Notes under the pieces: generated by a model
The model's input: only the letters and a program-made list of their open reading frames with translations
What the model was told of the DNA's origin: nothing
Databases searched by the model: none
Position numbers and translations under genes: made by a program
Assembly: GCF_900176565.1 (NCBI RefSeq)
Contig: NZ_FXEH01000006.1
Span: 1,736,001-1,800,000 of the forward strand
Direction: 5' to 3'
Length of the DNA: 64,000 nt
Source of the DNA: Thalassobacillus devorans
GTDB lineage: Bacteria; Bacillota; Bacilli; Bacillales; Halobacillaceae
Shown: piece after piece, positions 1 through 8,533 of the stretch
How the letters are laid out: each line of letters opens with the position of its first letter
How positions within the stretch are numbered: the stretch's first letter is position 1

Positions 1-1531
1 TAAGATAAAAAACTTGTGATTTTCTGTCTAACTCTACTACTTGCGGAGGCTCTCCATAAAGTAATTCACTAGTTTTATGCTTATCATCCTTAGCTAAACC
101 ACAAAGAGGAATATCCAACCCGAGTTCATTTTCAAGCACATCAATTGCAGCGCTCATTTGTCCTTTAGATCCGTCCACCATAATCAAATCGGGCAGTGGA
201 GCTTCTTCTTTCAAAACTCTCTTATATCTGCGCCGAATCACTTCTCTCATCGTTTCGTAGTCGTCTGGACCTTTGACATCACGAATCTTATATTTACGGT
301 ATTCTTTCTTTTGTGGCTTTCCATCTATAAATACCACCATGGCTGAAACTGGATCTGTTCCTTGAATATTGGAATTATCAAATGCTTCAATCCTTCTTGG
401 GGTTTCTATATGAAGTTTCTCACCAAGCTTTTCTACAGCTTTGATTGTACGTTCTTCATCCTGTTCGATTAATGCAAATTTTTCCTTAAGCGCTATGTCT
501 GCATTTTTCATTGCCAGTTCAACCAGCTCTTTTTTCCTTCCTCTCATCGGGATATGGACTTTGGTATCCAAAACTCCTTCCAGTAAGGAGATGTTTGTAG
601 CAACTGGAACCAATATCTGTTTCGGGTAAGGGTGGTTCTGATGAAGATAAAACCGGCCGATATAGGATAAGAAGGTCTCTTCTGCATCATCAAAAAATGG
701 GAACAGGGCAATATCTCTCTCTATTAATTTACCTTGCCGTACAAAGAAGACCTGGACACACATCCAGCCTTTATCATAAGCATAACCAAACACGTCACGA
801 TCGACCTGATCATTCAAAGTCATTTTTTGTTGCTCCATGACCGACTCGATATGTTCAATCTGATCACGCAATTCCTTTGCACGCTCAAAGTCCAAGTCCT
901 CTGAAGCCTGATACATTTTTTTCTTTAAATCTTTCTTAATTTCTTTATGCCCGCCACTCAAAAATGAAGTAATGTTCTGGACAATATTTTGATTCGTTTC
1001 CTGAGATACCGGATATTCACAGGGCCCTAAACATTGATGCATATGATAATAAAGGCAAACTCTATCAGGCATCGTATTACATTTTCTCAAAGGGTAAAGC
1101 CGGTCCAGGAGTTTCTTGGTCTCACGTGCTGCCAGTACGTTGGGATAAGGTCCGAAATACTTTCCTTTATCTTTTTTTATTTTTCTCGTCACAATTAAAC
1201 GAGGCTGTTTTTCCGCAGTAACTTTCAAATACGGATATGTCTTGTCATCTTTTAGAAGAACATTATATTTAGGATCATATTTTTTAATAAGATTCATTTC
1301 CAAGATCAGTGCTTCCATTTCCGATGTGGTGACAATATATTCAAAATCCACGATTTCCTGCACCAGTCGCTGTGTTTTTCCGTCATGCGCGCCTCTGAAA
1401 TAAGAACGCACGCGATTTTTCAAGACTTTTGATTTACCTACATATATAACGGTATCGTTTTTATCTTTCATTAAATAACAGCCTGGCTGGTCAGGAAGGA
1501 CAGCTAACTTTTCCTGTATGGTCTGATTCAT
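1..1531 (-). CDS. uvrC: UvrABC nuclease subunit C, 3' end cut by window edge
   Basis: UvrC makes the dual incisions in nucleotide excision repair. The translation starts [19 protein letters not shown] and carries the GIY-YIG nuclease signature (G17-C-Y19 and Y30-V-G-K33). A UVR (UvrB-binding) helix, [17 protein letters not shown], lies near residue 208. The C-terminal RNase H-like nuclease part is recognisable from VDGSKGQ and [12 protein letters not shown]. About 510 codons are present; the family is about 590-600 residues, so the C-terminal helix-hairpin-helix region lies beyond position 1. The ATG at 1529-1531 follows a GGAGGGA ribosome site. A TATAAT at 1558-1563 could be its -10, but the best -35 (TTGAGG) is only 15 bases away. 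Identity is secure. Confidence 0.95.
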   Translation of the reverse strand, partial: MNQTIQEKLAVLPDQPGCYLMKDKNDTVIYVGKSKVLKNRVRSYFRGAHDGKTQRLVQEIVDFEYIVTTSEMEALILEMNLIKKYDPKYNVLLKDDKTYPYLKVTAEKQPRLIVTRKIKKDKGKYFGPYPNVLAARETKKLLDRLYPLRKCNTMPDRVCLYYHMHQCLGPCEYPVSQETNQNIVQNITSFLSGGHKEIKKDLKKKMYQASEDLDFERAKELRDQIEHIESVMEQQKMTLNDQVDRDVFGYAYDKGWMCVQVFFVRQGKLIERDIALFPFFDDAEETFLSYIGRFYLHQNHPYPKQILVPVATNISLLEGVLDTKVHIPMRGRKKELVELAMKNADIALKEKFALIEQDEERTIKAVEKLGEKLHIETPRRIEAFDNSNIQGTDPVSAMVVFIDGKPQKKEYRKYKIRDVKGPDDYETMREVIRRRYKRVLKEEAPLPDLIMVDGSKGQMSAAIDVLENELGLDIPLCGLAKDDKHKTSELLYGEPPQVVELDRKSQVFYL

Positions 1532-1733
1532 ACTCTATCCCTCCATCTATCGGGTATATTATAAATTTACCATATCCTCCTCAATAGAATACAGTGTCAC
1601 GATTTTTAATTGGCACTGCTAAACATTGTTAGTGACTTTTCATATAAGGCTTATTCAACAATAGGGCCGAAAAGTCGAAGACTTGATTTCGAGATACCTA
1701 GGGTTCTTTACCATAAAAGTATCTGGGGCGGCT

Positions 1734-1837
1734 GGGAAACTACTCGCTTTCCTGTGGGGAACTGGCGAGCTTCCTCGGGCTGTCGCCCTGTGGGATCTCG
1801 CCTAGATCCTTCTCCCACGGGAGTCTCGCAGTTTCCC
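1734..1837 (+). repeat. Left copy of the ~103-bp repeat unit
   Basis: The unit runs from GGGAAACT to AGTTTCCC, so its ends are an 8-base inverted repeat. The centre holds a GGGC-tgtc-GCCC hairpin. It is homologous over its full length to the unit at 2001-2102 on the other strand. Confidence 0.75.
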
Positions 1838-2000
1838 ATCCACCCAATCTGAAAGGTGAGAGAAAAGAACCCTTGTTATAGAGGAGACTGTTTCTACAAT
1901 CACTGTTACAAGCATGTTTTACAAGTAGTTCTCTCTTATCTTAGGTAGAAGGACTGCATAACGATGTTTCCGTTTTTCCCATAAACGAAAGGAGGGCCGA

Positions 2001-2102
2001 GAAATTGCGAGACTCCAATGGGAAGATAGTACATGGTGAGATCCCGCAGGGCTTTAGCCCGAGGAAGCTCACCGTACGCCCATGGAAAGCGAGTAATTTC
2101 CC
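2001..2102 (-). repeat. Right copy of the ~103-bp repeat unit, inverted
   Basis: This is the inverted partner of 1734-1837. It reads GAAATTGCGAG at one end and GAGTAATTTCCC at the other, with a GGGC-ttta-GCCC central hairpin in which the stem is kept and the loop differs from the left copy. Confidence 0.72.
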
Positions 2103-2242
2103 GGACCTCCTAACCGTTACTATCGTAACGGAAACAATTTATCTCGAAACTGAGTCTTCAAGAAAAGGGAGCTTTAATGGAATATTAGCTCTGAATTTTT
2201 TATAAAAATGCCATATTGTAACTACAAAATGTTGAAACCCAT

Positions 2243-2275
2243 AGTAAAAGCCACGTTACGCTTGTAACGTGGCTT
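2243..2275 (-). terminator. Intrinsic terminator after trxA
   Basis: A perfect 12-bp stem, AAGCCACGTTAC/GTAACGTGGCTT at 2248-2275, has a four-base loop and is followed on the minus strand by a short T-rich stretch. Confidence 0.75.
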
Positions 2276-2288
2276 GAGTGTCTTAGGA

Positions 2289-2603
2289 TTATGCGTGTTT
2301 TTGAATTAGATCAGTCAATGCTTCTTTTGGCTGGAAGCCGATTACTTGATCGACTACTTTACCATCTTTGAAAAGCAGAAGCGTTGGAATGCTCATAACG
2401 CCATATTTACTGGCAGTTTCCTGATTTTCATCAACATCCAACTTAACAATCTTGACTTGATCGCTCATTTCATCGTCGATTTCTTCAAGTACTGGTGCAA
2501 TCATTTTACAAGGTCCGCACCAAGGAGCCCAAAAATCGACTAGTGCTAAACCATCATTTGTGTGTTCTGTAAAGTTTTGATCAGTTGCAGTTACAATTGC
2601 CAT
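2289..2603 (-). CDS. trxA: Thioredoxin
   Basis: This is a 104-residue cytoplasmic dithiol-disulfide oxidoreductase, the usual thioredoxin length. The redox centre WCGPC is at residues 28-32, preceded by VDFWAP, and the conserved cis-proline is Pro73 in MSIPT. Thioredoxin reduces ribonucleotide reductase, peroxidases and other protein disulfides with electrons from thioredoxin reductase. The ATG is 7 bases downstream of GAGGAGGAA. It has its own terminator and follows the etfA terminator, so it is probably transcribed alone. A TATACT stands upstream, but I could not assign a convincing -35. Confidence 0.97.
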   Translation of the reverse strand: MAIVTATDQNFTEHTNDGLALVDFWAPWCGPCKMIAPVLEEIDDEMSDQVKIVKLDVDENQETASKYGVMSIPTLLLFKDGKVVDQVIGFQPKEALTDLIQKHA

Positions 2604-2824
2604 TTCAATATTCCTCCTCGAACAATCATTTTAAGCATAAATTGAGTATATCATTTTCCCAATTGAGTAGCTAATACTTTGTTTATACCACATAAACCCT
2701 GATCTTATTCATCGTATTAGGATAAGTCCAGCCCTTAAATTCAGTTATAAACTCGAAAAGCCTAATTTATTATTTCGAATATTTGTTGGCGGTTACGGAC
2801 TCCGGATAAAAGAGTATGCATTAT

Positions 2825-2858
2825 AAAAAGCCGAGGCAGCGTTGTCCCCTGCCCCGGC
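2825..2858 (-). terminator. Intrinsic terminator after etfA
   Basis: GC-rich stem GCCGGGGCAG/CTGCCTCGGC (2830-2858) with one mismatch, then TTTTT on the minus strand. Confidence 0.85.
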
Positions 2859-2867
2859 AATTTTGTG

Positions 2868-3848
2868 TTACGCATTTACTTTGATTTGTTTGATCTCTTC
2901 TATTAATTTCGGTACGACCTCGAATAGATCTCCCACAATACCATAGTCTGCCACATTGAAAATATTAGCTTCTGGATCTTTATTGATAGCCACGATGACT
3001 TTCGAGTTGGACATACCAGCCAAGTGCTGAATTGCACCCGAGATACCCGCCGCAATATATAGATCCGGTGTTACCACTTTACCAGTCTGGCCAATTTGAA
3101 GGGAGTAATCGCAATATCCTGCATCACAAGCTCCGCGTGATGCACCAACTGCTCCTCCTAATACTTCTGCCAATTCTTCCAGCGGTTCGAATCCTTCTGC
3201 GCTCTTAACACCGCGTCCGCCTGCTACGATTACTTTCGATTCTGATAAGTCGACACCCTCCGAACCTTTTCGGATTATATCTTTAATGATCGTCCGAAGA
3301 TCTGCGATATCCACGTCTTTCGTAGTTACTTCTCCTGTACGTGAATCATCACGATCAAGTGATGCGATATTATTCGGACGAATCGTTGCGAAAACGATTC
3401 CGTCTGTAATCATTTTCTTTTCGAAAGCTTTACCAGAGTATATCGGACGTGTGAAGATGATATTCCCACCTTCACTGCTGACTTCTGTTACATCTGAAAT
3501 TAATCCTGTTTCCAGCTTACTGGCAAGCTTAGGCGTCAAGTCTTTCCCTACTGCTGTGTGGCCCATCACGATACCTTCCGGGCTTTCGTCATCTATTACT
3601 GCTTTAATTGCTTGTCCATACCCTTCCGATGTATACGTTTTCAATTTTTCGTCTGAAACAGTAATTACACGGTCTGCTCCATAATAAATCATTTCGTTAC
3701 CTTGTTCAGCCAAATCGCCCTCACCACATAAAACGCCTACCACTTCACCATCCGGACTAATTTGTTTGGCAGCAGCAATCGCTTCAAATGTTACATTACG
3801 TAAAGCGCCCTCACGAGATTCCCCGATCACTAACATTCTTTTACCCAT
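2868..3848 (-). CDS. etfA: Electron transfer flavoprotein alpha subunit
   Basis: EtfA pairs with EtfB and carries FAD; the heterodimer takes electrons from acyl-CoA dehydrogenases during beta-oxidation. The 326-residue protein has the N-terminal ETF fold (MLVIGESREG) and the conserved C-terminal FAD-binding signature with LYIAAGISGAIQHLAGM near residues 264-280 and NIFNVADYGIVGD close behind. It is the last gene of the lcfA-fadR-enoyl-CoA hydratase-etfB-etfA cluster and lies 31 bases after etfB. The ATG has a GGGGA ribosome site 6 bases upstream. Its terminator closes the operon. Confidence 0.96.
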   Translation of the reverse strand: MGKRMLVIGESREGALRNVTFEAIAAAKQISPDGEVVGVLCGEGDLAEQGNEMIYYGADRVITVSDEKLKTYTSEGYGQAIKAVIDDESPEGIVMGHTAVGKDLTPKLASKLETGLISDVTEVSSEGGNIIFTRPIYSGKAFEKKMITDGIVFATIRPNNIASLDRDDSRTGEVTTKDVDIADLRTIIKDIIRKGSEGVDLSESKVIVAGGRGVKSAEGFEPLEELAEVLGGAVGASRGACDAGYCDYSLQIGQTGKVVTPDLYIAAGISGAIQHLAGMSNSKVIVAINKDPEANIFNVADYGIVGDLFEVVPKLIEEIKQIKVNA

Positions 3849-3879
3849 ACCGATTCCCCTTTCCCAATAAATACTGAGT

Positions 3880-4653
3880 TTATAGTACCTTCGCTTCGTT
3901 TCTTAATAAGGATACAAGTTCTTTCACTTGATCGTCTATTTCACCTTCAAGGACTTTTCCAGCTTCCTTTTCTGGTGGCAGGAAAATATCCACTGTTTTT
4001 GTTTTAGCTTCCACATCATCTTCGTCTAAATCCAGGTCATCCAACTCTAATTCTTCTAACGGTTTTTTCTTAGCCTTCATAATGCCTGGCAATGATGGAT
4101 AGCGTGGTTCATTCAGCCCCTGCTGACATGTAACAAGTAATGGAAGAGAAGTTTCTACTTTCTCCACATCCCCTTCGACATCCCGTTCAATTTGAACTGT
4201 CTCTCCATCGACACTAATAGAAGTGATGGTTGTAACATACGGAATATCCAGACGCTCAGCCAGACGAGGTCCAACCTGTCCACTTGCTTCATCAATGGCT
4301 ACATTTCCGGCAAGAATGATATCTGCTTCTTTATCTTCAAAGAAGGCTTCCAATATCTTGACGGTAGTATATTGATCCCCATCCTCCAAATCATCTTCTG
4401 TGTTGATTAATACTGCTTTATCTGCACCCATTGCAAGTGCTGTACGTAATTGCTTTTCAGATTCCTCTTCTCCAATCGTGACTACAGTGACCTCTCCGCC
4501 ATGTTCATCACGAAGATTGATTGCTTCCTCCACTGCATATTCATCATACGGGTTGATGATGAACTCTGCACCTTCTTCTTCGATGCGGCCATCGTTGATC
4601 GCAATTTTTTCTTCGGTATCAAAAGTACGTTTTAATAGAACATAAATATTCAT
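3880..4653 (-). CDS. etfB: Electron transfer flavoprotein beta subunit
   Basis: EtfB is the partner of EtfA and holds the AMP cofactor. The protein starts MNIYVLLKRTFDTEEKI and is 257 residues, the normal family length. An in-frame extension of 42 codons exists upstream but runs back into the enoyl-CoA hydratase gene, has no family character and would bypass the strong AGGAGG site located 7 bases before the ATG at 4651-4653, so the shorter start is used. The GPRLAERLDIPYVT and TCQQGLNEPRYPSLPGIMKAKKK stretches are typical of the family. It sits between the hydratase and etfA. Confidence 0.95.
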   Translation of the reverse strand: MNIYVLLKRTFDTEEKIAINDGRIEEEGAEFIINPYDEYAVEEAINLRDEHGGEVTVVTIGEEESEKQLRTALAMGADKAVLINTEDDLEDGDQYTTVKILEAFFEDKEADIILAGNVAIDEASGQVGPRLAERLDIPYVTTITSISVDGETVQIERDVEGDVEKVETSLPLLVTCQQGLNEPRYPSLPGIMKAKKKPLEELELDDLDLDEDDVEAKTKTVDIFLPPEKEAGKVLEGEIDDQVKELVSLLRNEAKVL

Positions 4654-4669
4654 ATAAAAACCTCCTAGT

Positions 4670-5443
4670 CTATTGATCTTTAAAATTAGGTTTTCTTTTT
4701 TCCATGAATGCCTGGATACCTTCTTTGGCGTCCTCTGTACCAAAAGCCACACCAAAGGCTTTCGCTTCAGCCAGTGCACCTTCCTTGAACTGCGGGTTAC
4801 GTGTATAGGAGACTAATTCCATCACCTGATTGATTGTCGGACCACTCTTTTGAGCAATTGTTCCTGCTAACTTTTCAGCAGCCTGGAACATTTCGTCCTC
4901 TTCAAAACTTTTATTTACCAAGCCTGCATGTTCGGCTTCTTCTCCTGATATCGGCTTACTGGACAACATCATTTCATATGCTTTGGATGCTCCTACATAA
5001 GCAGGCAGGCGTTGAGTTCCGGCAAACCCTGGGATGATGCCCAGGTTCAATTCAGGCAATCCGAATTTAGCGTCCTTGGCTGCATAGCGAATATGGCAGG
5101 CCATGGCAAGCTCAAGCCCACCCCCTAAAGCGGCTCCATGAATGGCTGCAATAATAGGAACATGGAAGTTTTCCACTCGATTGAATAACTCCTGCCCTTT
5201 TTGAGAAAGGCTCGTGTAATCGGATTCATTTTGAAGCGAAGTAAATTCTTTTATATCAGCTCCCGCTGAAAAGAATTTACCTTCGCCTTTTAAAAGTACT
5301 GCTTTTACAGTCCCATCCTTTTCTATATCATCCAATTTTGCTGATAGTGCTTCCAATAAGGAAGTGGATAACGCATTTGCAGGTGGACTTTGTAATGTAA
5401 GCGTTGCTACATGATTTTCTACATGATAGGATATGTTCCCCAA
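4670..5443 (-). CDS. fadB: Enoyl-CoA hydratase/isomerase family protein
   Basis: This 257-residue crotonase-fold enzyme most likely hydrates trans-2-enoyl-CoA in beta-oxidation. The oxyanion-hole motif FSAGADIKEF is at residues 58-67, and the two catalytic glutamates of true hydratases are both present: Glu111 in GGGLELA and Glu131 in PELNLGIIPGFAGTQRL. The context is that of B. subtilis fadB in the lcfA operon, between fadR and etfB with 16- and 17-base gaps, which supports co-expression. The exact chain-length preference cannot be read from sequence. Confidence 0.9.
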   Translation of the reverse strand: MGNISYHVENHVATLTLQSPPANALSTSLLEALSAKLDDIEKDGTVKAVLLKGEGKFFSAGADIKEFTSLQNESDYTSLSQKGQELFNRVENFHVPIIAAIHGAALGGGLELAMACHIRYAAKDAKFGLPELNLGIIPGFAGTQRLPAYVGASKAYEMMLSSKPISGEEAEHAGLVNKSFEEDEMFQAAEKLAGTIAQKSGPTINQVMELVSYTRNPQFKEGALAEAKAFGVAFGTEDAKEGIQAFMEKRKPNFKDQ

Positions 5444-5460
5444 TCTACTACCTCCCCTTG

Positions 5461-6048
5461 CTATGTTCTATATGTCAAGCCTCGGACGATCATATCATGG
5501 ACCGCCCCGGCCTGTTCAACTAAATCATAGTGCTGTTCTTTCATTACCCAATTGGTTACGGCTTCATCCAGGGTCCCAAAAATCATTTGACGAACCAGAC
5601 GTTTATCGATATCGTTCCGGAAGATTTCATCCTGGACCCCTTCTTCTATAATTTGATCTATTACAGTCAAATACCTTTTTAAAACTTCATTTATCTTTAA
5701 CCGTAACTCCTTGTTGGATTGCCTTAACTCCAGCTGGGTGACAATAGCAAGATGATGATCAGCGGTCAGCTGTTCAAAATGTTTTTCAATTAATTTAAGC
5801 AGTTTTTCCACTGCTGTTTGCTGGGAATTGGTCTCTTCTTCTATCTTTTGAATAAAGTTTCCCATTTTTTGCTGAAATAAGGAAACTAATATGTCTTCTT
5901 TATTTTTAAAGTATAAATAAATGGTACCATCCGCCACCCCTGCCTGCTTCGCAATCTTAGAAACTTGCGAGGAATGGTATCCATTTTCAGCAATTACCTT
6001 CACAGCTGCATCAATAATTTGTGTATACTTCGGCTTATTCTTTTTCAC
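5461..6048 (-). CDS. fadR: TetR-family fatty acid degradation repressor FadR
   Basis: A TetR repressor that in B. subtilis blocks beta-oxidation genes and is released by long-chain acyl-CoA. The N-terminal helix-turn-helix reads YTQIIDAAVKVIAENGYH, then SQVSKIAKQAGVADGTIYLY and FKNKEDIL. The open frame extends to a GTG at 6096, but that codon overlaps the operator and has no ribosome site. The GTG at 6046-6048 follows CAGGAG by 6 bases and gives 195 residues starting (V)KKNKPKYTQIIDAA, which fits the family. A matching FadR operator at 6078-6095 lies directly upstream, so autoregulation is likely. Confidence 0.92.
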   Translation of the reverse strand: MKKNKPKYTQIIDAAVKVIAENGYHSSQVSKIAKQAGVADGTIYLYFKNKEDILVSLFQQKMGNFIQKIEEETNSQQTAVEKLLKLIEKHFEQLTADHHLAIVTQLELRQSNKELRLKINEVLKRYLTVIDQIIEEGVQDEIFRNDIDKRLVRQMIFGTLDEAVTNWVMKEQHYDLVEQAGAVHDMIVRGLTYRT

Positions 6049-6077
6049 TTGTATCTCCTGCCTATCTTTTCTGAAAA

Positions 6078-6095
6078 TGAATGAATGGTCATTCA
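6078..6095. promoter_or_regulatory. FadR operator
   Basis: TGAATGAATGGTCATTCA is an 18-base dyad with TGAATGA and TCATTCA arms. It fits the B. subtilis FadR box (TGAATGANTANTCATTCA as I recall it) except for one base in the non-palindromic centre. It lies 30 bases upstream of the fadR GTG, between lcfA and fadR. No equally good copy was found upstream of lcfA. Confidence 0.85.
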
Positions 6096-6149
6096 CTTAT
6101 TATTCTACATCCCCGTTTTCATCCTGTCAATAAAAAGAGGGACAAGCCC

Positions 6150-7865
6150 TTAAGGTTGTATTGGTTCCTTGCTTCCCGACGTTAGTTTATTTTTTTCCTC
6201 TTCAATCAACGTGCGACGTAGAATCTTACCTACAGCTGTCTTTGGTAATTCTTTTCTAAATTCATATACTCTAGGAACTTTATAGGCTGCCATATGTTTT
6301 CGACAAAAAGCATCCAATTCCTCCTCTGTTACAGAAGAATCTTCTCGTTTTACAATAAATGCTTTCACCGTTTCTCCTCGATAAGGGTCTGGAACGCCTA
6401 CCACTACAGCTTCTTGTACAGCTTCATGTTCATATAAAACTTCTTCAACTTCGCGTGGATAAATGTTGAATCCACCTGCAATAATCATATCTTTCTTGCG
6501 ATCTACCACATAAAAGTAGCCTTCTTCATTCATATATCCAAGGTCGCCAGTGCGGAACCAGCCTTTCTGGTCAAGCACTTGTTCTGTCTCTTCTTTGCGC
6601 CCCCAATAACCCTTCATGATTTGAGGGCCCTTTACAACGATTTCGCCGACCTCATCATAATCAGCCTCATCTTCACTTTCTATTCGTAAAATTTTCGCAT
6701 CCGTGTCCGGCCAAGGTACTCCTATACTGCCATTAATTCGACGATCCCAAACGAAATTAGAGTGAGTGACAGGAGAAGTTTCCGTTAGTCCATATCCTTC
6801 CACCAGCTTTCCTCCAGTAATTCGTTCAAAACGCTCCTGCACTTCTATCGGTAACGGTGCTGACCCGCTTATACAGGCTTCAATGGAAGATAGATCATAT
6901 TTTTTCAAGCTGGGATGGTTCAATAATGCAATATAAATGGTTGGGGCCCCAGGAAATAAGGTAGGTTTCTGTTTATCAATTGTCTTTAAAACTTCCCCCG
7001 CGTCAAATTTAGGCAGCAGCACCATTTTTGACCCCATCATTATAGAGAGGTTCATGACAGCAGTCATTCCGTACACATGGAAAAATGGAAGTACACCTAA
7101 TACAATTTCTGCTCCTTGCTTGCATTTATACAGCCACTTCATTGACATTTGCGTGTTGGCTACCAGATTCATATGAGTCAGCATGACACCTTTAGGATAA
7201 CCGGTTGTTCCCCCTGTATATTGCAGCAAGGCTAAATCTTCTTCCGGATTAATCTCCACTTGTTGCACTATTCCATCTGAAACGTCCATAATATAATCCC
7301 ATAAATGGGTATCCTGTGTCTGCTCGGGTTTTACAACCAATTTATATTGTCGTTTTTGTATAAATGGGTAAATCCTGTTTTTTGGAAATGGAAGATAATC
7401 TTTTATACCGGTAATGATTACATGCTCCAGATCGGTATTACCTTTTACGTTACTTACTTTTGGATAAAGAATGTCCAAACAAATAATTATTTTCGCCCCT
7501 GAATCATTCATCTGGTATTCCAATTCTCTTTCCATATATAAGGGGTTGGTTTGAACTACAATGCCGCCAGCCATTAGAGCGCCATAATAAGCAATTACTG
7601 ACTGCGGGCTGTTCGGAAGCATGATGGCAATTCTATCCCCTTTTTCTATACCAAGGTTCTGAAGGTATGCAGCGAATTTTTTCGTTTCTTCGAACACCTC
7701 CTGGTAGGTTAATTCCTTCCCCATAAAATGAAGCGCTTTCTTTTCCGGGTAACGTTCAGCAGCTTCATTTAAATAGAGAGGCAACGCTTTTTTGTCATAC
7801 TCCAGGGTAGCGGGAATTTCTTCTGGGTAATGACGATGCCAAGGTCTTTCAAACTTTTGTGTCAT
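6150..7865 (-). CDS. lcfA: Long-chain fatty acid--CoA ligase
   Basis: Activates free fatty acids to acyl-CoA with ATP through an acyl-adenylate, the entry step of beta-oxidation. The 571-residue protein shows the adenylate-forming P-loop YTGGTTGYPKGV at 216-227, YGLTETSP at 358-365, the hinge region GWFRTGDLGY, the fatty-acyl-CoA synthetase signature around DRKKDMIIAGGFNIYPREVE, and the C-terminal catalytic lysine motif GKILRR. It is the first gene of the cluster reaching to etfA. The ATG follows GGGAGGAA. A 101-base gap containing the FadR operator separates it from fadR, so fadR may also have its own promoter. Confidence 0.95.
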   Translation of the reverse strand: MTQKFERPWHRHYPEEIPATLEYDKKALPLYLNEAAERYPEKKALHFMGKELTYQEVFEETKKFAAYLQNLGIEKGDRIAIMLPNSPQSVIAYYGALMAGGIVVQTNPLYMERELEYQMNDSGAKIIICLDILYPKVSNVKGNTDLEHVIITGIKDYLPFPKNRIYPFIQKRQYKLVVKPEQTQDTHLWDYIMDVSDGIVQQVEINPEEDLALLQYTGGTTGYPKGVMLTHMNLVANTQMSMKWLYKCKQGAEIVLGVLPFFHVYGMTAVMNLSIMMGSKMVLLPKFDAGEVLKTIDKQKPTLFPGAPTIYIALLNHPSLKKYDLSSIEACISGSAPLPIEVQERFERITGGKLVEGYGLTETSPVTHSNFVWDRRINGSIGVPWPDTDAKILRIESEDEADYDEVGEIVVKGPQIMKGYWGRKEETEQVLDQKGWFRTGDLGYMNEEGYFYVVDRKKDMIIAGGFNIYPREVEEVLYEHEAVQEAVVVGVPDPYRGETVKAFIVKREDSSVTEEELDAFCRKHMAAYKVPRVYEFRKELPKTAVGKILRRTLIEEEKNKLTSGSKEPIQP

Positions 7866-7898
7866 CCGAATTCCTCCCTTTATCTAACGCTTACTCTT

Positions 7899-7904
7899 AT
7901 TATA
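7899..7904 (-). promoter_or_regulatory. Possible -10 of the lcfA promoter
   Basis: A perfect TATAAT lies 34 bases upstream of the lcfA ATG. The -35 region is poor, and an AATGA-A-TCATT dyad at 7922-7932 overlaps it. Confidence 0.4.
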
Positions 7905-7980
7905 ACCATTTCTCCTCATGAAATGAATCATTATTTAAAATTTTGAAAATATTACATAGGTTAAAGGTAACAAAAACAGA

Positions 7981-8007
7981 AAAAAGACAGGACTTAAGTA
8001 GCCTGTC
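7981..8007 (-). terminator. Intrinsic terminator after the small membrane peptide gene
   Basis: Stem GACAGG/CCTGTC (7986-8007) is flanked by A and T runs on both sides, so it could work in both directions. It begins six bases beyond the stop codon at 8013. Confidence 0.85.
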
Positions 8008-8012
8008 TTTTT

Positions 8013-8093
8013 TTAATTCATCATGGTAAATATGACTCCCACTATGATAAATAATGCTGCCACTACACCCAGCACCTTTGCTAATGTTTCCAT
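8013..8093 (-). CDS. 26-residue hydrophobic membrane peptide
   Basis: A short open frame too small for most gene callers. The ATG at 8091-8093 stands 7 bases after AAGGAG, which itself overlaps the stop region of the DUF350 gene, and the TAA at 8013 is followed at once by a strong terminator. The peptide METLAKVLGVVAALFIIVGV plus IFTMMN is one predicted transmembrane helix with a Lys near the N-terminus and almost no soluble part. Spacing of 11 bases from the upstream gene suggests translational coupling. I do not recognise it; a membrane-protein partner or regulator is possible but this is inference. Confidence 0.65.
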   Translation of the reverse strand: METLAKVLGVVAALFIIVGVIFTMMN

Positions 8094-8104
8094 CTGCTCG
8101 CTCC

Positions 8105-8512
8105 TTAAATAATGTTAGCCCCGATTACAAAAGAAAGTCCTACGGAAATAACAAGCGAAATAAACCCGACTGCCCGATTGTCCTTTTCTATTTCAACGTC
8201 TATTTTAAAATGTGGGGTTAGAAATTCGTAGATGAAGTAGCCAATCAACAGCAATAGAAATCCATATACTCCCCAGCCCATGGTCTGAAGCAAGGAATCA
8301 TTATGCTCAATGGAATATCGAAAAATATTAGCTATCCCAAAAATCTTACCGCCAGTCGCCATCGCTACAGCCAAGTTACCTTCTTTGATTTCTTTCCAGT
8401 TATTATAACGAGTAACAATTTCAAAGACAGCCATGAAAACAACCAGACATAGTATGACAACACTATATCTTGCAGCTGTCTCAATCAATGGATACTCCCA
8501 AAAGCTATTCAT
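8105..8512 (-). CDS. yshE: DUF350 family membrane protein
   Basis: A 135-residue integral membrane protein with four hydrophobic segments (about residues 16-32, 47-62, 77-96 and 115-134) and short polar loops, matching the DUF350 family represented by B. subtilis YshE in the same position next to mutS2. Its biochemical function is not known. It starts 21 bases after mutS2 and is followed by the 26-codon peptide gene, so the three probably share a transcript. The ATG follows a GAGGGGGA site. Confidence 0.85.
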   Translation of the reverse strand: MNSFWEYPLIETAARYSVVILCLVVFMAVFEIVTRYNNWKEIKEGNLAVAMATGGKIFGIANIFRYSIEHNDSLLQTMGWGVYGFLLLLIGYFIYEFLTPHFKIDVEIEKDNRAVGFISLVISVGLSFVIGANII

Positions 8513-8533
8513 CTACGATTCCCCCTCGTGTCC

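Larger units (their letters stand above)
1677..2159. repeat. Interspersed repeat element: two ~103-bp units in inverted orientation with terminal inverted repeats
   Basis: The gap between uvrC and trxA is not unique sequence. A unit at 1734-1837 and a second at 2001-2102 are the same element in opposite orientation: the reverse complement of the second lines up with the first over its whole length, with a shared GAGCTTCCTCGGGCT core and CTCGCTTTCC and GAGTCTCGCA blocks. Each unit begins and ends with short inverted GGGAAA(C/T)T-type ends. Outside them, 1677-1696 (GAAGACTTGATTTCGAGATA) and 2140-2159 are imperfect inverted repeats of each other, 17 of 20 bases. There is no transposase. Short frames through it look like accidental translations. 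This resembles a MITE or a compound of small palindromic intergenic repeats; the family name is unknown to me. Confidence 0.75.

Noticed and set aside
1610-1852. Plus-strand frame of 80 codons in the uvrC-trxA gap
   Set aside because: It runs through the inverted repeat unit, has no ribosome site, and its product reads like translations of dispersed intergenic repeats. The 66-codon frame at 2005-2205 fails for the same reason.
4654-4779. N-terminal extension of etfB
   Set aside because: It overlaps the hydratase gene, lacks homology and lies before the AGGAGG site used by the family start.
7922-7932. AATGAATCATT dyad upstream of lcfA considered as a second FadR operator
   Set aside because: The half-sites are one base apart instead of four, so it does not fit the FadR box spacing.
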